A stretch of 64,000 bases of DNA from positions 24,548,160 through 24,612,159 of the forward strand of contig NC_019862.2 of assembly GCF_002234675.1 (NCBI RefSeq). Reading direction: 5' to 3'. This document shows, in pieces, positions 11,958 through 23,928 of this stretch (its first letter is position 1; each line of letters opens with the position of its first letter). The notes under the pieces were generated by a model that was not told the origin of the DNA, searched no databases, and saw nothing but the letters and a program-made list of their open reading frames with translations. The stretch comes from Oryzias latipes (lineage: Eukaryota > Chordata > Actinopteri > Beloniformes > Adrianichthyidae). Both the position numbers and the translations under genes were made by a program.

Positions 11958-14900
11958 ATGAGTTGTCCAGTGAAGCTCCAGGCTCTGCCCAGCAGTGTCT
12001 TCGATAAGATTGTTACGCCGGAAAATATGCGAGTTAGGTGAGTGAAGCGCTAGCAAAAAACATGCTAACCTTTAGCAAACTCATACTATATTCAAGTACT
12101 ACAAGTAAAGCAGTATACTTACAGTTTACCTTATTCTATTTATATATTGTACATTTAAAATCAATCCAGTTAGTATACTTTTTATAGTACACATAGTCAA
12201 TAGTAGACTTGCAGTACTTATACTCAAGTATACCACTTAAAACAACTTCAATAAGTGTTCTACTTTTTGCTATAAGGGACATAGGAACTGTTGAGATCAT
12301 TGATACTAAATGATAGACCTAAGGTGTTCATAGAACATTAAATGTTACTAGATAATTTAAAAAGCAGTTTATAGAACCCAAACTCTTCCTGTAGAATGGT
12401 CATACCAAGACAAGAAGTGTATTCAAGTTCTTGAACACTGAAGTTATGAACTGATATATCTTGTTTTTTATTAAGCAGCTCCAATCACAAACTCCTGATC
12501 TTCTCTTGTTACTCAGATCCTCTGTGAGTTCACTCTCCCAGCTGAGTTTCCCTAAATCCAGATCAGCTCTGTGGGACGGTACACCTGCCGGAGAAAAACT
12601 CAACCTCCAGCTGTGCTCCCACAGGTAAGCACACACCTGACTGAGAGCCAGAAGTCTTGCTTGTTTATAGGTGAACAAATACTTTTTTCCACCTTAATTT
12701 GCACACAAAAAAATTATTTAAAAATCAGACGATGTGATTTTCTGGATCTTCTCATTTTGTCTTTCATTGTTGAGGTATACCTATCTAACTTTCATAATTG
12801 GTACTTGTTTACCCCACAGTAATCATAGTTAAAAGACTGAAAATAGATCAAAATATGATCGGAGTGGGAAGTATGACTCCTGTTTTACATGTGTTTATAT
12901 ATCCAAACGCTACACTGTCTGAGATCTATTCGTCCACTTTTTAATACACTTTAAAAATGTCAACAGATTGGTTTTAAACAAAGCTCTTTTTTTTTTTAAA
13001 TTGTCTGAAGCGCCGGTATCTGAAAGTAGGACCCTCAAAATGTTCCTGAATGCATTCAGAAGCAGTTTAGAAGTTTGATGTCAGCGATATTTTACCCTCA
13101 TCCAGCGTCGAGGGTCCCTGACAGGAGACTGTGTTTCTCTGCAGGAAGCTTCATCTGGTGCTGCAGGAAAAAACTCTGCGTTTGGCTCAGCGGCATGCCC
13201 GCCACAGCAACAAACCCAGCCTTCACTTTTTCCTCTTGGGATCAGTGTCAGTTGATGCAGGTCGGACCTCGCCTTCATGTTTGTTCTGAAGACAGACGGG
13301 TTCTGTGTTTAGTGGTGTTTAAATCCAGCGGTCTGTTGTCTTCGCTCTAGATGAAGAGGGCATCACAGTCACTTTGGACCGCTTCGATCCTGGCCGGGAT
13401 CAGGGTGGAGGCTCAGGCCCGGTTCCATCAACCGTTCTTCCCGGTGATGTTGCGGTTCCCTGCTTGTTCTCCGATCGACCGGAGCCGATGCCTGAAGCTG
13501 TCATCCATTCAGAGACGGAGTTTCATCAGTGCTTCAAAGTAAGCAGATAGTTGTCCCTCCTTCACCCCCGTGTGCTTTTTTAAAATTTTGATCTCATATA
13601 TTCTCTTTTTATTTCATCTTGTGCTTCAAAACATATTCCAAAGTAATCTAAAAATAAATTATATTTATTTAAAATTCAAAAATATTCTCCATCTTTTTGA
13701 AATATTCATTTGAAACAACTTTCTAATCAGGCTATTAGAAAGTTTTCTGCTTTTTTTAAATCTTAAAGTGCTGCAGACAAACGAACACAAAGAAAATGAA
13801 GAACATAAGCAAAGAAATGAGAGACAGGATGGAATTAGAAAACTGAGTGATTGCATTTGGATTGGCATCTGTCTGGTACAACTCCTCTGGGTGGCGCTGT
13901 TTCAGGTGCTGCAGCATGCAGTAAGCTGCAGGCAGACTCTGGATCTGTCTCAGTTGCTAAAGATCCGAGCTCGAATCATCTGCTCGCATCAGTCCGATGC
14001 CGCTGTCTTTAGTCTCAGTTGGCTGGCCGTCTGTCCAGCCATGAGCGTCGACATCCAGCCAGTCCGACCCCTTCCCATCATCCCCACGGCTCTACTGAGG
14101 AGTCTGACCGGCGCTGGCCGGCCCGCGCAGCATTCTAGCCACCAGAGAGGGTGAGTCCTCTTCAGAGATCACGCTGCATCTGTTGGACCTGTCACGGTTT
14201 TCCTCTGACGGCCCGCGTTCCAAACAGATTTCTGACCATGGACCAAACCCGGAAGCTGGTCCTTCTACTTGAGTCCGATCCCAAAGCCTCCAGCCTGCCG
14301 CTTGTTGGACTGTAAGCTGCCATGTTCTCTGTTTTTCTGATTCGCAGTGTTGATTGTTCATTTAACAGGAAGTTATTGAGTGTGCAGAGGTGGAAGCATC
14401 TAAAATACAGAAGAAACAAGTGCAGCTCAAACATCTAAACAGTTTTTCAAATGATTTAAAGGTTTTTACAATAAAATCGATAATTGAAGGCACTGGTAAC
14501 AAATGACTGTTTGATTTAATGTTTCAAACCAATATGTTGCCATAATTGAAAACATTGCATGTGTCAAATTAAACTTAATAAAGCTATCACCCTAAAACAA
14601 TGCTTTTACTTCATGTTATTAACTTTGTGATCATTTGCTTGGCTTTCTCATCCTGTGTCAGGTGGATGAGTGGGATCACCCACGTCTACAACCCTCAGGT
14701 GTGGGTGTGCAGCCTGAGGTTTATGTTTGGCGCCAGTCTCCAGGACCGGTGAGGGCGGCTGCAGAAACCGCTGCGTTTGAAAGACGTCAAAGTGTGTGTC
14801 CCCACCAACCGTCTGCTGTGTTCCAGGGTGCTGTCGGAGAGCGGCTGCTTCCTGCTCGTTGTGTTTGGCTCCACCCACAGAGCTCCACAGTTCTTCCAGT

Positions 14901-17900
14901 GTCGAGGCTCCAGAACTGGACCGCAGCTGGAATGTCAGATTCTAACCAGCACTCAGTCTGTGACACTGTACCAGGTAACGACACACGGCGGGTCAGATGA
15001 GGTTACTGCTGTGTTCTGTTTAATTCTGCTACAAAAATGTGAGAAACGCGTGAACTTTGAACAATTTTGTCTTCCACCACCTTTCTTTGGAAGGCAAAGG
15101 GAGTCAGTCGAAAAGTAGCTGAATTGTTTAAAAACAAATTTTCAAAGCAAATTTTTAATTTTATGTGAAAAGTTTAAAAAAGTTTAAAGGTTTAAAGGAT
15201 TAGAACAATGCAAAATTACTTTTTAAAAAAGTAAATTGTGAAACTGCTGTTCTGCCTAAAGCAGGGCTGCTGATTCTTGGTCCTTGAGATCTACCACCCT
15301 GACTGTTGGAGCGGGTCTTTAAATCATTGTATTTCATTCCAAATTAAAATCAGAAGTCTATGATAGGACAATTGAAAAAAGGCAAAAATAGGAAAGTTTA
15401 CTAAACTGAATAGAAACTTTCTGGAATGTTGCTGACTGAACATGTGACGCCATAGTGGAGATGTTTGGAACATCACATTGACATAAATGTGGTTCATAAA
15501 GTGTGTGGTAAGATTTTAGCACAAGCTTGGCTCAAATAGAGAGATGTGCAGAAATCAATGTATACAATCCTCAACGAACGGATGGAATTGTGTACAGCTG
15601 CTCAGTGGGCTGCCATGGGACTGAAAGGTTGTGAGTTTAAATCCAGGCCGACTCTTAATGTTGACTCCCTGGATTGGGGGGTTAGACCACCAAATGGTTC
15701 CCTAGTGTGGCGGTGTCTGCAGCTCACAGCTCCTTCAGGGAATAAGTCAAAAGCAGAGAACAAATTTCACACACGTAGCTGATGGGACTGTAATCATTTT
15801 TTTTTTACTTTAGCAGGTGGTTCCAGCGGATGGTCGGGTTCTGCGCTGTGAGCTGGGTTCAGAGGTTCACAGCAGACAGGCAGAGGTCTTCAGAGCAGCT
15901 CAGCGTTCCTTCAGCAGGTCTGAACTTTCACCGTTATGTGGCAGATCAGCACCGTCTTAAAGCGATGGTCCAGCTCACCATTCTGTGTCCCCAGCTCGCC
16001 CCCACCAGCAGCCGGGCTCTCTGTAAGTGATCAGGACTCTGGAGTGGAAGATGAGGACCTGTCGCCCCGGCCGTCTCCGAACCCCCACCTACCTGCTCCA
16101 CAGGTCAGGGGTCAGCTTGTCTGGAATTCTCTCTGTACTTTCTATTCCCCACCAAATCTCCAGTTTTGCTGCTTTTACCTTGAAATCTGTGATATTGTAA
16201 TTAAGTTCAACAAAGTCCAACTGAACTTAGTGATTTCTTTTGTCTTCTGCTGAGTCTATGAGTAAAAGCGTTTTCTCCTCTTCACCTCCTCATCCTTGGT
16301 GTTTGTCGTCTCAGACTCGCAGGGTGCAGCCGTCTGTCCCAGAACTCTCTCTGCTTGTCGACGGCAGCTTCTCCTTCAACCAGAACAAGGAGCCTGACCC
16401 CGCCCCCAGACCGTTTCCACTTGAGAGCAAGACCACTGCTCCTGCCACCTCCTCCTTGGCCTCTACTTCTGCTCCACACCTCCACAGCACTCCGAACTCA
16501 AACATTCACCAGCCGTGCACTTGTTGTTCCACCCACGCCTACAGCTGCACCTCCATCCACCCCTCCCCAACCCTTCCTCCTGCAGCTCCAACTCCTTCCC
16601 ATCTTCAAACTTCTCCTAAAGTTTCTTCTGCTCCATCTCCTTCCACCCCCCATCAAAAACCAGTTTGTTCCCGCCCTGTATTTCAACGCCCTCCGGCCTA
16701 TCAGCTCACTCCTCCACCCATGGAGTCGAACTGTCCTCGTCCTCAATCCCATCAGCAAACTCATCCTCCTCCTAACCACTACTCTGCAGTGCCTCAGACA
16801 TCCTCCCATCATCACTCTCCTCCTCCTCTTCATCAACCTCTTCCAGGTCCTTCCCTCCTTTCCTCCAACCAGAAAGCTCTTCACCCGTCCCCCTGTTCTC
16901 CTCCTCCTCCTGCCTTCACCAGCCAACATGTCTTTCCATCCCATTCTATTCCTGCGCCTCCTCTACCCTCTTCCAGCTGCTCCAATTCTGTTGCCCCACC
17001 CTCCCACACTTCTCCTCCCTCCCCTTGTCCTGCTGCTCCTCTCTCCTGCCTCCCTCCTGCTCCTCCCTGCCACTGCTGCCCCCATCCTCCTCTCTCTAAC
17101 CCAGCACTAGGAGCAGACTCCCTGTCTCCCTCTTGGCTCCCACGCCCCGCCTGTGTGAATCGATGCTGTGATTTGATGTCGGGCGTCGCTCCATCAGACG
17201 CCTACCAGCTGCTCCTCCACCAGGACCGCCAGCTGCGCCTCCTACAGGCTCAGGTTTGAGTCTCAGCTTGTTACATCAAACAGCAACATGAGCAAAGAAT
17301 AAAGAGAAGAACATTTATGAAATAACCTGACAGGCTGCTCGGTAAAAATGTCAGTCTAAGCCAGCAGGGGGCAGAACTGATCAGGTTTGTAAAACTTTTT
17401 TCTTTTAGGACCCCTGAAGTCAGTTTGAACCGAAGATCTGCAGAAGCTGTAAAAACAGGAATCTTTTAAAGCTTTCTTTTAGATGTTTCCGTTTCATAAA
17501 GTAAGGTTAGAGAAGCAGATCAGCAAAAGTGTGAAAATGGACCATCATGCACTGCAGCAGCAGCTCTTTCCTGTGATTGAAACATGCAGATTTCAGCTTG
17601 GGTCTCAATTCCTACCATTTGTCGTTGGGGTGCAGGTCCAGATGCTGCTGGAAGCTCAAAAGAAACTGCAGGTCAACACTCAGACGTCCAGAAGCACGAC
17701 CAGCGTCGCCGTGGAGACAGGTGAGTGTTTCCTGGCCAACTGCATCACCTGACCGAAGGGGCTGGGTGGTTCTCATCACACTGCTGTCTTCAGGTGCCAG
17801 TCTGTTCTGGGGGAGCGGTCCTGAACAGCCTCCCTCTCATCGGGATAACCCCTCCTCCCCACCCAAACTGCCCACCCCATCATCATCATCATCCAGCTCC

Positions 17901-20900
17901 CCAACCTCATCACATGACCCCTGTGAGAGGAGAGCTGTGGGAGGAGCTGAGAATGGTGACATCACAAGTCAGGAAGCACCGTCCTCCCCTCTAGTTCAGC
18001 ACAGGTGAGTGAACTGCTTTGCCTTCATTTGATCGCTGTAGTTCAGCAAACACAACTAAATAGAGGAATTACAATTAGGCCTTTGATGTAAGGCTTTTGG
18101 GCTTATGTAAGGTTTTTTTTATCCCCTGTCATCACGAAAGGCTCTCTGCAAAGAAATTCTATTTAAAATTTAAACTTCAGCAGTGATCCATCCATCATTT
18201 ATTCTGGATTTTTGAAGGAAGTTTTTGTGTTTTAATGGAAATACAAGCTTTAAAAAACCTGAAAAATTTGTTTTATTGTGTTTGAACAGACAGTAAAGTA
18301 TTCAACCAAATGATGATCTCCAAAACGGATGATCTTACAAACATCACAGGAGAAAACTTATCTTCAAGCAAAGCAGAAATGTTTTGAAGGAAATGAGTCA
18401 TAAAGTTTTGAAAATGTTGTAGTCTTTGAAAATGAATGATTTTCTTCTCTGTTCAGCCTCAGTGGTTTACAGAGTCCAGTTCTGGGAGAAAGTGTCAGCA
18501 TGTATGCACCCAGAGACGAGCAGCAGAGCTTCTACAAGAACCTCATGGTACTGCATCTTTTCAGACACTTTAATGCTCAGAACCAGGCGGATCAAGTCTG
18601 AGTTTGTTTCTGACTGACAAATATTTTTTTAAGGATTTTCCATGTTTTGCAGTATAACTGTTCTTATTTGTGCATCATGATTGTGTTTTTGTGGAGGAAA
18701 TCCCTGATCCCCGTTTGTTCTCAGACTCAGCTCCACAGTCGGCTCCAGGAATCAGACGACAAACAGGAAGTGGAGGAAGATTCCAGGAGGAAGAGTCAGC
18801 CCTCCTCTGACCACTCCCACTCTTCCTCATCGGCCTCCTCATCCTCATCCCAGAAGAAAAAGCTGCAGCTTCGGGAAAGAGACCCGGTGGTCACAGCCAC
18901 CGTTCGGCAGCTGCAGCAGCTTGGAGTGGAGGTGGACGAGGCAGACTTGATAGAGTCTGACAAAAACAGGCTCAAAGCCGTTCAGAGCGCCAGGTACTGA
19001 ATTCAACTGAAGACTCAAAAACACCTTTTAAAAAGTTTACTAGGAAGTTAAATACAAAGGGTTGGTTAGGCTTAAAAAAAACGAATTGGCTTTATATTTA
19101 TTCTTTTTTTTCTCTCAACGGGGATTGCAAGAGGAATAACAAGTTGCCAACAAGGAACTTTAGTCTCAGTTCATTTTCAATCTTTCCTACTCTGATCATC
19201 TTTTGATCTATCGTAACAGCATTTCTAGTGGTCTTTTAATTATGAATTTGCCATTTTTAGTCTAAATCAATTTTAAGAGTGTAGAGTGACTGGAGTTCAT
19301 CAGAAAATTCACTTCTGAGTTGTGGGCTGGACCATTGACACTTAGTAACCCCATCCCCCTCTCTTTCATCCATCTGTTGACCTGTTCTCCTGCTAGCTTA
19401 CAGCCCCTCACTACCCCAGGCTAACATTAGCAGTGCAACAAAAATGGTGGAAATTTTTGAGCCAGGTGCTAACTACTTAAGCAGAACAAAGACACACATG
19501 GATCTAGTTGTCTACATGTGGATGCATCAGAATAGAGCAGAGCAGGGGGCTCGGGGGCTGCTAGAGTCACTTGTACGTCACACTTTTTCCAATGGAATTT
19601 TTTTGTCTGCTCCTGATTCACAACGATTTGAGTAAATAAATACTCAGAAATGCAACTTTAAGTTTAATTTTCTTTTTATGTGTGTCCTCCATCATCACAA
19701 AACACCATCAGAATGGGTCTTTAAGTAAATTACATTAATAAAGAGATTTTTCTGACATGCTTTAGCTTGAGTAAGTCCTGTAAATAGCATAACATAGCTG
19801 TGCATGAACAAAAGAGGCTGGTTTTAAGACAAAGAAGAAATCACGAGACAAACCGTTTCTAACAATTAAGAACATTTTATAGAAACCACATCAAAAACTA
19901 GTGATGAAGCACCTTTGTCCTAAACATGATTCAAAGCTCCGAGGCTTCAGTCCAACCCAGAACAAGAACGTCTTAGCCGTAGTCACAACTGCCCCTACGG
20001 GTGGATAGTGGCTGTCTGCAGGTGAGAAAAGGGCAAATCTGTACGGGGCAAGCAGGTGGTCTTGAAGGACATATCAAGGTTGTAGACCACTCAGTGAGCC
20101 TGCAGACCGAAAATGTTGGTGCACATTTTGTTTTTTTACGGGCGACAGTTCATAGCAAACAAACGTCACATAAGGCAGGCGAGAAACAAGCACGTCGTTT
20201 GGATTCTTCATTTATTCAGCCCCCCGAGGCCGTTAGTGCTGTTCATGTGATAAGGGTGCCTCTGCACAGGAGGTCCACAAGGACGCAGAACAACTGAAAA
20301 AGACCCATGAAACTGCGAAAAGTGAATGTGGGAGACTGCTGAAATGATAATATTATTAACAAAAAGATGTTTAAGTTTAGTATGTTTTTACATGTGTCGT
20401 TGTAGCAGTTATTTTTTCCTCAAATCTTCTAGAATCCTAAACTGCATGTTAAAGTTTTGCCACTTTATAGTAGAAACACTAAATGAACCGATGTGAAGCA
20501 CAGATGTTGCAGTTCGATCCCTGATGTGCTTGATGTGGTTCCTGGTTGTTCCCAGCGTGCTGGCGAGCATCAACCCGGCGGCGGTCGTCTCCAGGCTGAG
20601 GGTGTCCGAGCCAACAGCCAGCGCCCTCTGCCCTGGCGGAAGTGTGGATCTAAGTCTGGAGGCCAACGCCATCGCACTGCGTTACCTGAGCGACTCCCAA
20701 CTCAGCAGGCTGTCTCTGGGAGGCCACACCCCCCAGCATATACCCACACTCTCCTCCAACGACTCTCTGCTGTCTCCTAGCAACATGTCTCTGGCCACCA
20801 GAAAGTACATGAGGAGGTATGGGCTCATAGAGGAGGAGGGCAGCGAGGAGGAAGAGGAGGACAACAGGGTTCAGAAGGTTTCAGCTCGCCGGCCGCTGAC

Positions 20901-21108
20901 GGCTAAGCTCCTCCCACAGAGCCAGGTCATCCGGGACCTGCGGCCAAAAATGCAACTTTTAACCGTTAGCAAACAAAACGCGGACGACAAGGAGAACTTC
21001 TCGGGAAGAAGAACCGCTTTGATCCGGGCGGAGAACCAACAACCAGAGGGCTCAGTGGGCAACATCCTGGACCTGAGCCGCCTCAGACAGCTCCCCAAAC
21101 TCTTCTGA
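11958..21108 (+). CDS. stil: STIL centriolar assembly protein, 16 coding exons, about 1137 aa
   Basis: STIL is the centriole duplication scaffold that is phosphorylated by PLK4 and recruits SAS-6 to start procentrioles. Coding exons from splice signals and reading phase: 11958-12037, 12517-12624, 13145-13260, 13351-13538, 13906-14150, 14228-14311, 14662-14748, 14827-14974, 15817-15917, 15995-16103, 16315-17253, 17636-17720, 17794-18004, 18457-18547, 18725-18993, 20556-21108. They join in phase to 3414 nt. Recognisable blocks are [33 protein letters not shown], a long Pro/Ser-rich region (about residues 423-715), the coiled coil around [11 protein letters not shown] (about 716-750), and the STAN region in the last exon ([30 protein letters not shown]). 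A KEN motif lies near residue 1099 and the C-terminus RLRQLPKLF matches vertebrate STIL. Human STIL is 1287 aa, so this is somewhat shorter. The start ATG opens exon 1 and the first intron follows 80 nt later. Exact boundaries are inferred without transcripts. Confidence 0.95.
15590..15800 (+). repeat. tRNA-derived SINE copy in stil intron 8
   Basis: The block begins like a fish SINE head (GCTCAGTGGGCTGCCATGGG, then a box-B-like GTGAGTTTAAATCC) and continues with the same body seen on the other strand at 44115-44368. It ends in a T-rich stretch that runs directly into the acceptor of the next stil exon at 15817. Family membership is judged by eye against the second copy. Confidence 0.6.
19180..19724 (+). 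repeat. TTAAAG-end dispersed repeat, copy in stil intron 15
   Basis: This stretch shares long similarity with 7585-7930, 29327-29700, 52620-53001 and 57377-57810. Common landmarks are AGTGGTCTTTTAATTATG, the sentence-like CTGATTCACAA, and an end reading CAGAATGGGTCTTTAA at 19709-19724. The ends of complete copies look like short inverted repeats (TTAAAGTCCTACTCTG versus CAGAGTGGGTCTTTAA), suggesting a non-autonomous DNA transposon. Confidence 0.6.
19972..20300. repeat. Dispersed repeat in stil intron 15 (ACTGCCCCTA family)
   Basis: The first 58 bases (CCGTAGTCACAACTGCCCCT onward, to GTCTGCAGGTGA) match 40812-40870. The remainder is GC-richer than the surrounding intron and has no recognised protein similarity. 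The right boundary is uncertain. Confidence 0.4.
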
Positions 21109-21259
21109 CCCTCAGCTGTCTCATCCTGTGGCTGTGCTGTGAATGGACCCTCTAGTTCCTCCAGTGGACCTGTATTCTCACTTTATGAAATGTTTTTGTA
21201 TTTCTCCTTTTTCTGTGAAATGTTTTTTATATCTGTAAATACGCGTGTGAAGCACATGA

Positions 21260-21265
21260 AATAAA
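21260..21265 (+). terminator. stil: stil polyadenylation signal
   Basis: A canonical AATAAA lies about 150 nt downstream of the stil stop codon, giving a short 3' UTR. The sequence after it becomes AT-rich and gene-free. Confidence 0.7.
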
Positions 21266-23393
21266 CTTTTGATTTTAAGGAAAAGTAATTCTAAATGGTT
21301 ATTGATCAAAATGTTGTGTTCATGTTTTTCGCGTCTTCTTTTTTTTTACATTTTATTTTGTTCATAAAATTTCATAAATGAATTTAATCACATTTATGAA
21401 ATTCCAAAAGTATTTTGTCTACAGTAAATCATATGTTTGTTATAATGCAACTGGTTTTAGCCGTTTAATGTGTATTTTATTAGATTATCCAACAAATTTA
21501 GGATCATTGTTATGCAGATTTCTAAATTTGCTAACATTAAGTCTTTTTTTTCATTAATTAAATAGTAAAGGGCTTTTTGAGCTTGACATTTACGTAATAG
21601 CTGCAGAATTCTTGAATAGAAAATAAAGCAAGAAAATCAAAAGCATTTTTTTAACCGGTCTGTAACTTTGCCCATGTTTTTTTTTTTTGGTGAAGTACTT
21701 AACATGGGAATGGGACTCAATAGAATATTTCTTTTCTTCTAAACTAGTCTCCAGTGGCCATTTACAGAATTGCAACATTTCCTAAACGTCCTAAAACCCA
21801 AATAACAGGAATGCAAGGGATGTTGGATTATCTTTACAAATATTTTTTTCATTGTACTAAATGCACTTTTTGGATTAATAACTAACATCGTTTTTATTTT
21901 ACATCATTAAAAAGTCAGTAAAAAATCAAACTAATATAAATGATATTTATTGAAAGATGTGAGTCTAAAAAGTCTTATCTCATTTTAAATCATTTTGCTT
22001 TTTAAAATAATCAAATAGGTATTTGTAAAGAAATCAAGTTCATATGGAAATCCAGGCTTGAATAAGATCTCAGATCACACAAAACAATAAAATAAGAATA
22101 AAAACATTGCATTTTTAATCTTGACATGTAGAGAAACTGATTTAAATTCAGAAACGTTTTTTTTACAACTGCATGTTTGTTTAAAATAAAAAGCATTTTT
22201 CAAAATTCCTGTTGTGTAGTTCTAATTGTAAACATTGATTTCAATAATTTCAAATAATTTTACATTTTGAATAATTATATTTTCTTTAGTAAATATCAAA
22301 TAAGTTATAAAAATATATTCAAAAATGTACTTGTATTTAATTTCAACTCAAACAACTACATGTATCCTTTGGTAAAAGAAAGTGATGTTTTGTTTTGTTT
22401 TTTTCTCCTATCCCTGCCCGGGTACTGATCATGTGGGGGTGGTTCCCAGTCCTGTTGACTATAGCAGGTCCAGTCATTTCCTGGGATCAAACTCTGAGTT
22501 GTTGTTGACCGGCACAGGATCAATGTCTCAAAGGTTGATGTGGTGTTTGAGTGTTCTGCAGGACACTGACCTGAATTCAGCTGAAACTGCACACATTTGA
22601 ACACACGACCAACTGCTCAGGTAAAGTACTGATTTTTAACTCCTAACAGCGAAAAAACGGCATATTTTGGATGAAGAACAGTTTGCCAGAAGGTGATGTG
22701 AGTCCACCAAATGCAGGTGCAGAAAGACAAAATTAGTTCAATGTATGAAAGAAAAATCGATGCACAAAAACAAATCTGACAAAAAGACAAAAGTCATCTT
22801 GAACTGTTTATTGATATTCAATATTTTGTCTGTTTTTGTTCATGTTCGTGTGTGAGAAAGTCTTGTAATCAATAGCTCTGACGTTGAGTTTCTTAACAAA
22901 TTGCTCAAAGTTTTTTTTAAAGTGATCTAATAATTTTTAAAGTAGCCAGGACTAAAAAAAAAAAAAAAAGTAGTCAAGACTTTAATTTCCAAGACATTGA
23001 CACTGAGATAAATTGCTTTAAAATTCTGATGCTAAAAAAAAATCCAAACTGCCATCTTCGCGAGGACGTTGCAGAAAAAAGATGTTCTGACCAAAAGAGA
23101 AAACCTTTTGGACAAAGTATTTTTAAAGAAGTTTGTTGTGGGGAAAATAGCTGCAAAAAATGCCCAATTTTGACTCTAGGACAACTTTCATAAAGGTCAA
23201 AGGAAATGTTTACAAACTTTCTTTTTCTTTCCTATATTAATGTGATTAACACATGTACTGACCTTTGTGTATTTACTGAGTGAGTACATGTACATTCAGC
23301 TTTATTAACAATATTTTTTGTCTGGTTTCTATGATACATTTTAACAAGGAGTGGAGCTGTGGATTGTGGGTAATGCAGTTTACTCATCTCCAA
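21266..23393. other. stil-serpinc1 intergenic region, no gene
   Basis: Very AT-rich; only short open frames without domain content. A weakly GC-richer patch is at 22405-22600 but shows no homology I recognise. Confidence 0.55.
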
Positions 23394-23800
23394 GGCTGTG
23401 ACCAAATTCCCTCACAACTAAGAAACGATATAGTGCGGGACTATCTAGTGCCCTGGATTTTAAAGGCAATTTGGACACCAAGCTCACTCTTTTTATTAAC
23501 AGCAAATATGATGTCACAGATTTCCTGAAGGAAAAACCTAATAAAGTTTATGAAGACTTTATTAAACCACTGTGACGATGAAAACCTTTTAAATGACAAA
23601 TTGTTGAAACATAATGCATTGTGGTCTGTACTTGCCAATCCAGTGAGCATTGATGCATACTGGATTTTTGCAAAACTTCTGGGAAATTTCTAGGGCACTG
23701 AATTTTGGAATTGTAGATTTGGACACCCCGACAAAATGGCAAACGCACTATACAGCGCACTAATCAGTGAGTCATGACTGAGGAAGTTTGGGAACAAGCA
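23394..23800. mobile_element. Second GGCTGTG-end MITE, just upstream of serpinc1
   Basis: This copy aligns in order with 4314-4753: GGCTGTGACCAAATTCCCTC, GTGCCCTGGATTTTAAAGGC, AGCAAATATGATGTCACAGA, GCATTGTGGTCTGTACTTGC, AATGGCAAACGCACTATACA. It is more degraded at its right end, which lies about 20 bases upstream of the serpinc1 TATA box. Confidence 0.7.
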
Positions 23801-23820
23801 TAGTGTTGATGAGTTTTTTC

Positions 23821-23830
23821 CTATATAAAG
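23821..23830 (+). promoter_or_regulatory. serpinc1: serpinc1 TATA box
   Basis: CTATATAAAG lies about 105 bases before the start codon, which would place the transcription start near 23850 with a 5' UTR of about 80 bases. A TATA promoter is plausible for a strongly expressed liver gene. A MITE copy ends about 20 bases upstream of it. Confidence 0.6.
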
Positions 23831-23928
23831 AGTTCCTTTGAAACTTGTTATTTGGGAAAAACACCAACAATAAAGTGATCAAATGTGTCTTCTAAAAGTC
23901 TTCACCTCTGATTGGTCTCTTCTCTAGA

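Noticed and set aside
15921-15960. stil as a frameshifted pseudogene
   Set aside because: A 77-nt GT-AG intron restores the frame; all other exons are in phase.
16355-17110. 251-codon frame overlapping stil exon 11
   Set aside because: Alternative frame of the Pro/Ser-rich C-rich exon; the stil frame matches the conserved flanking motifs and splice phases.
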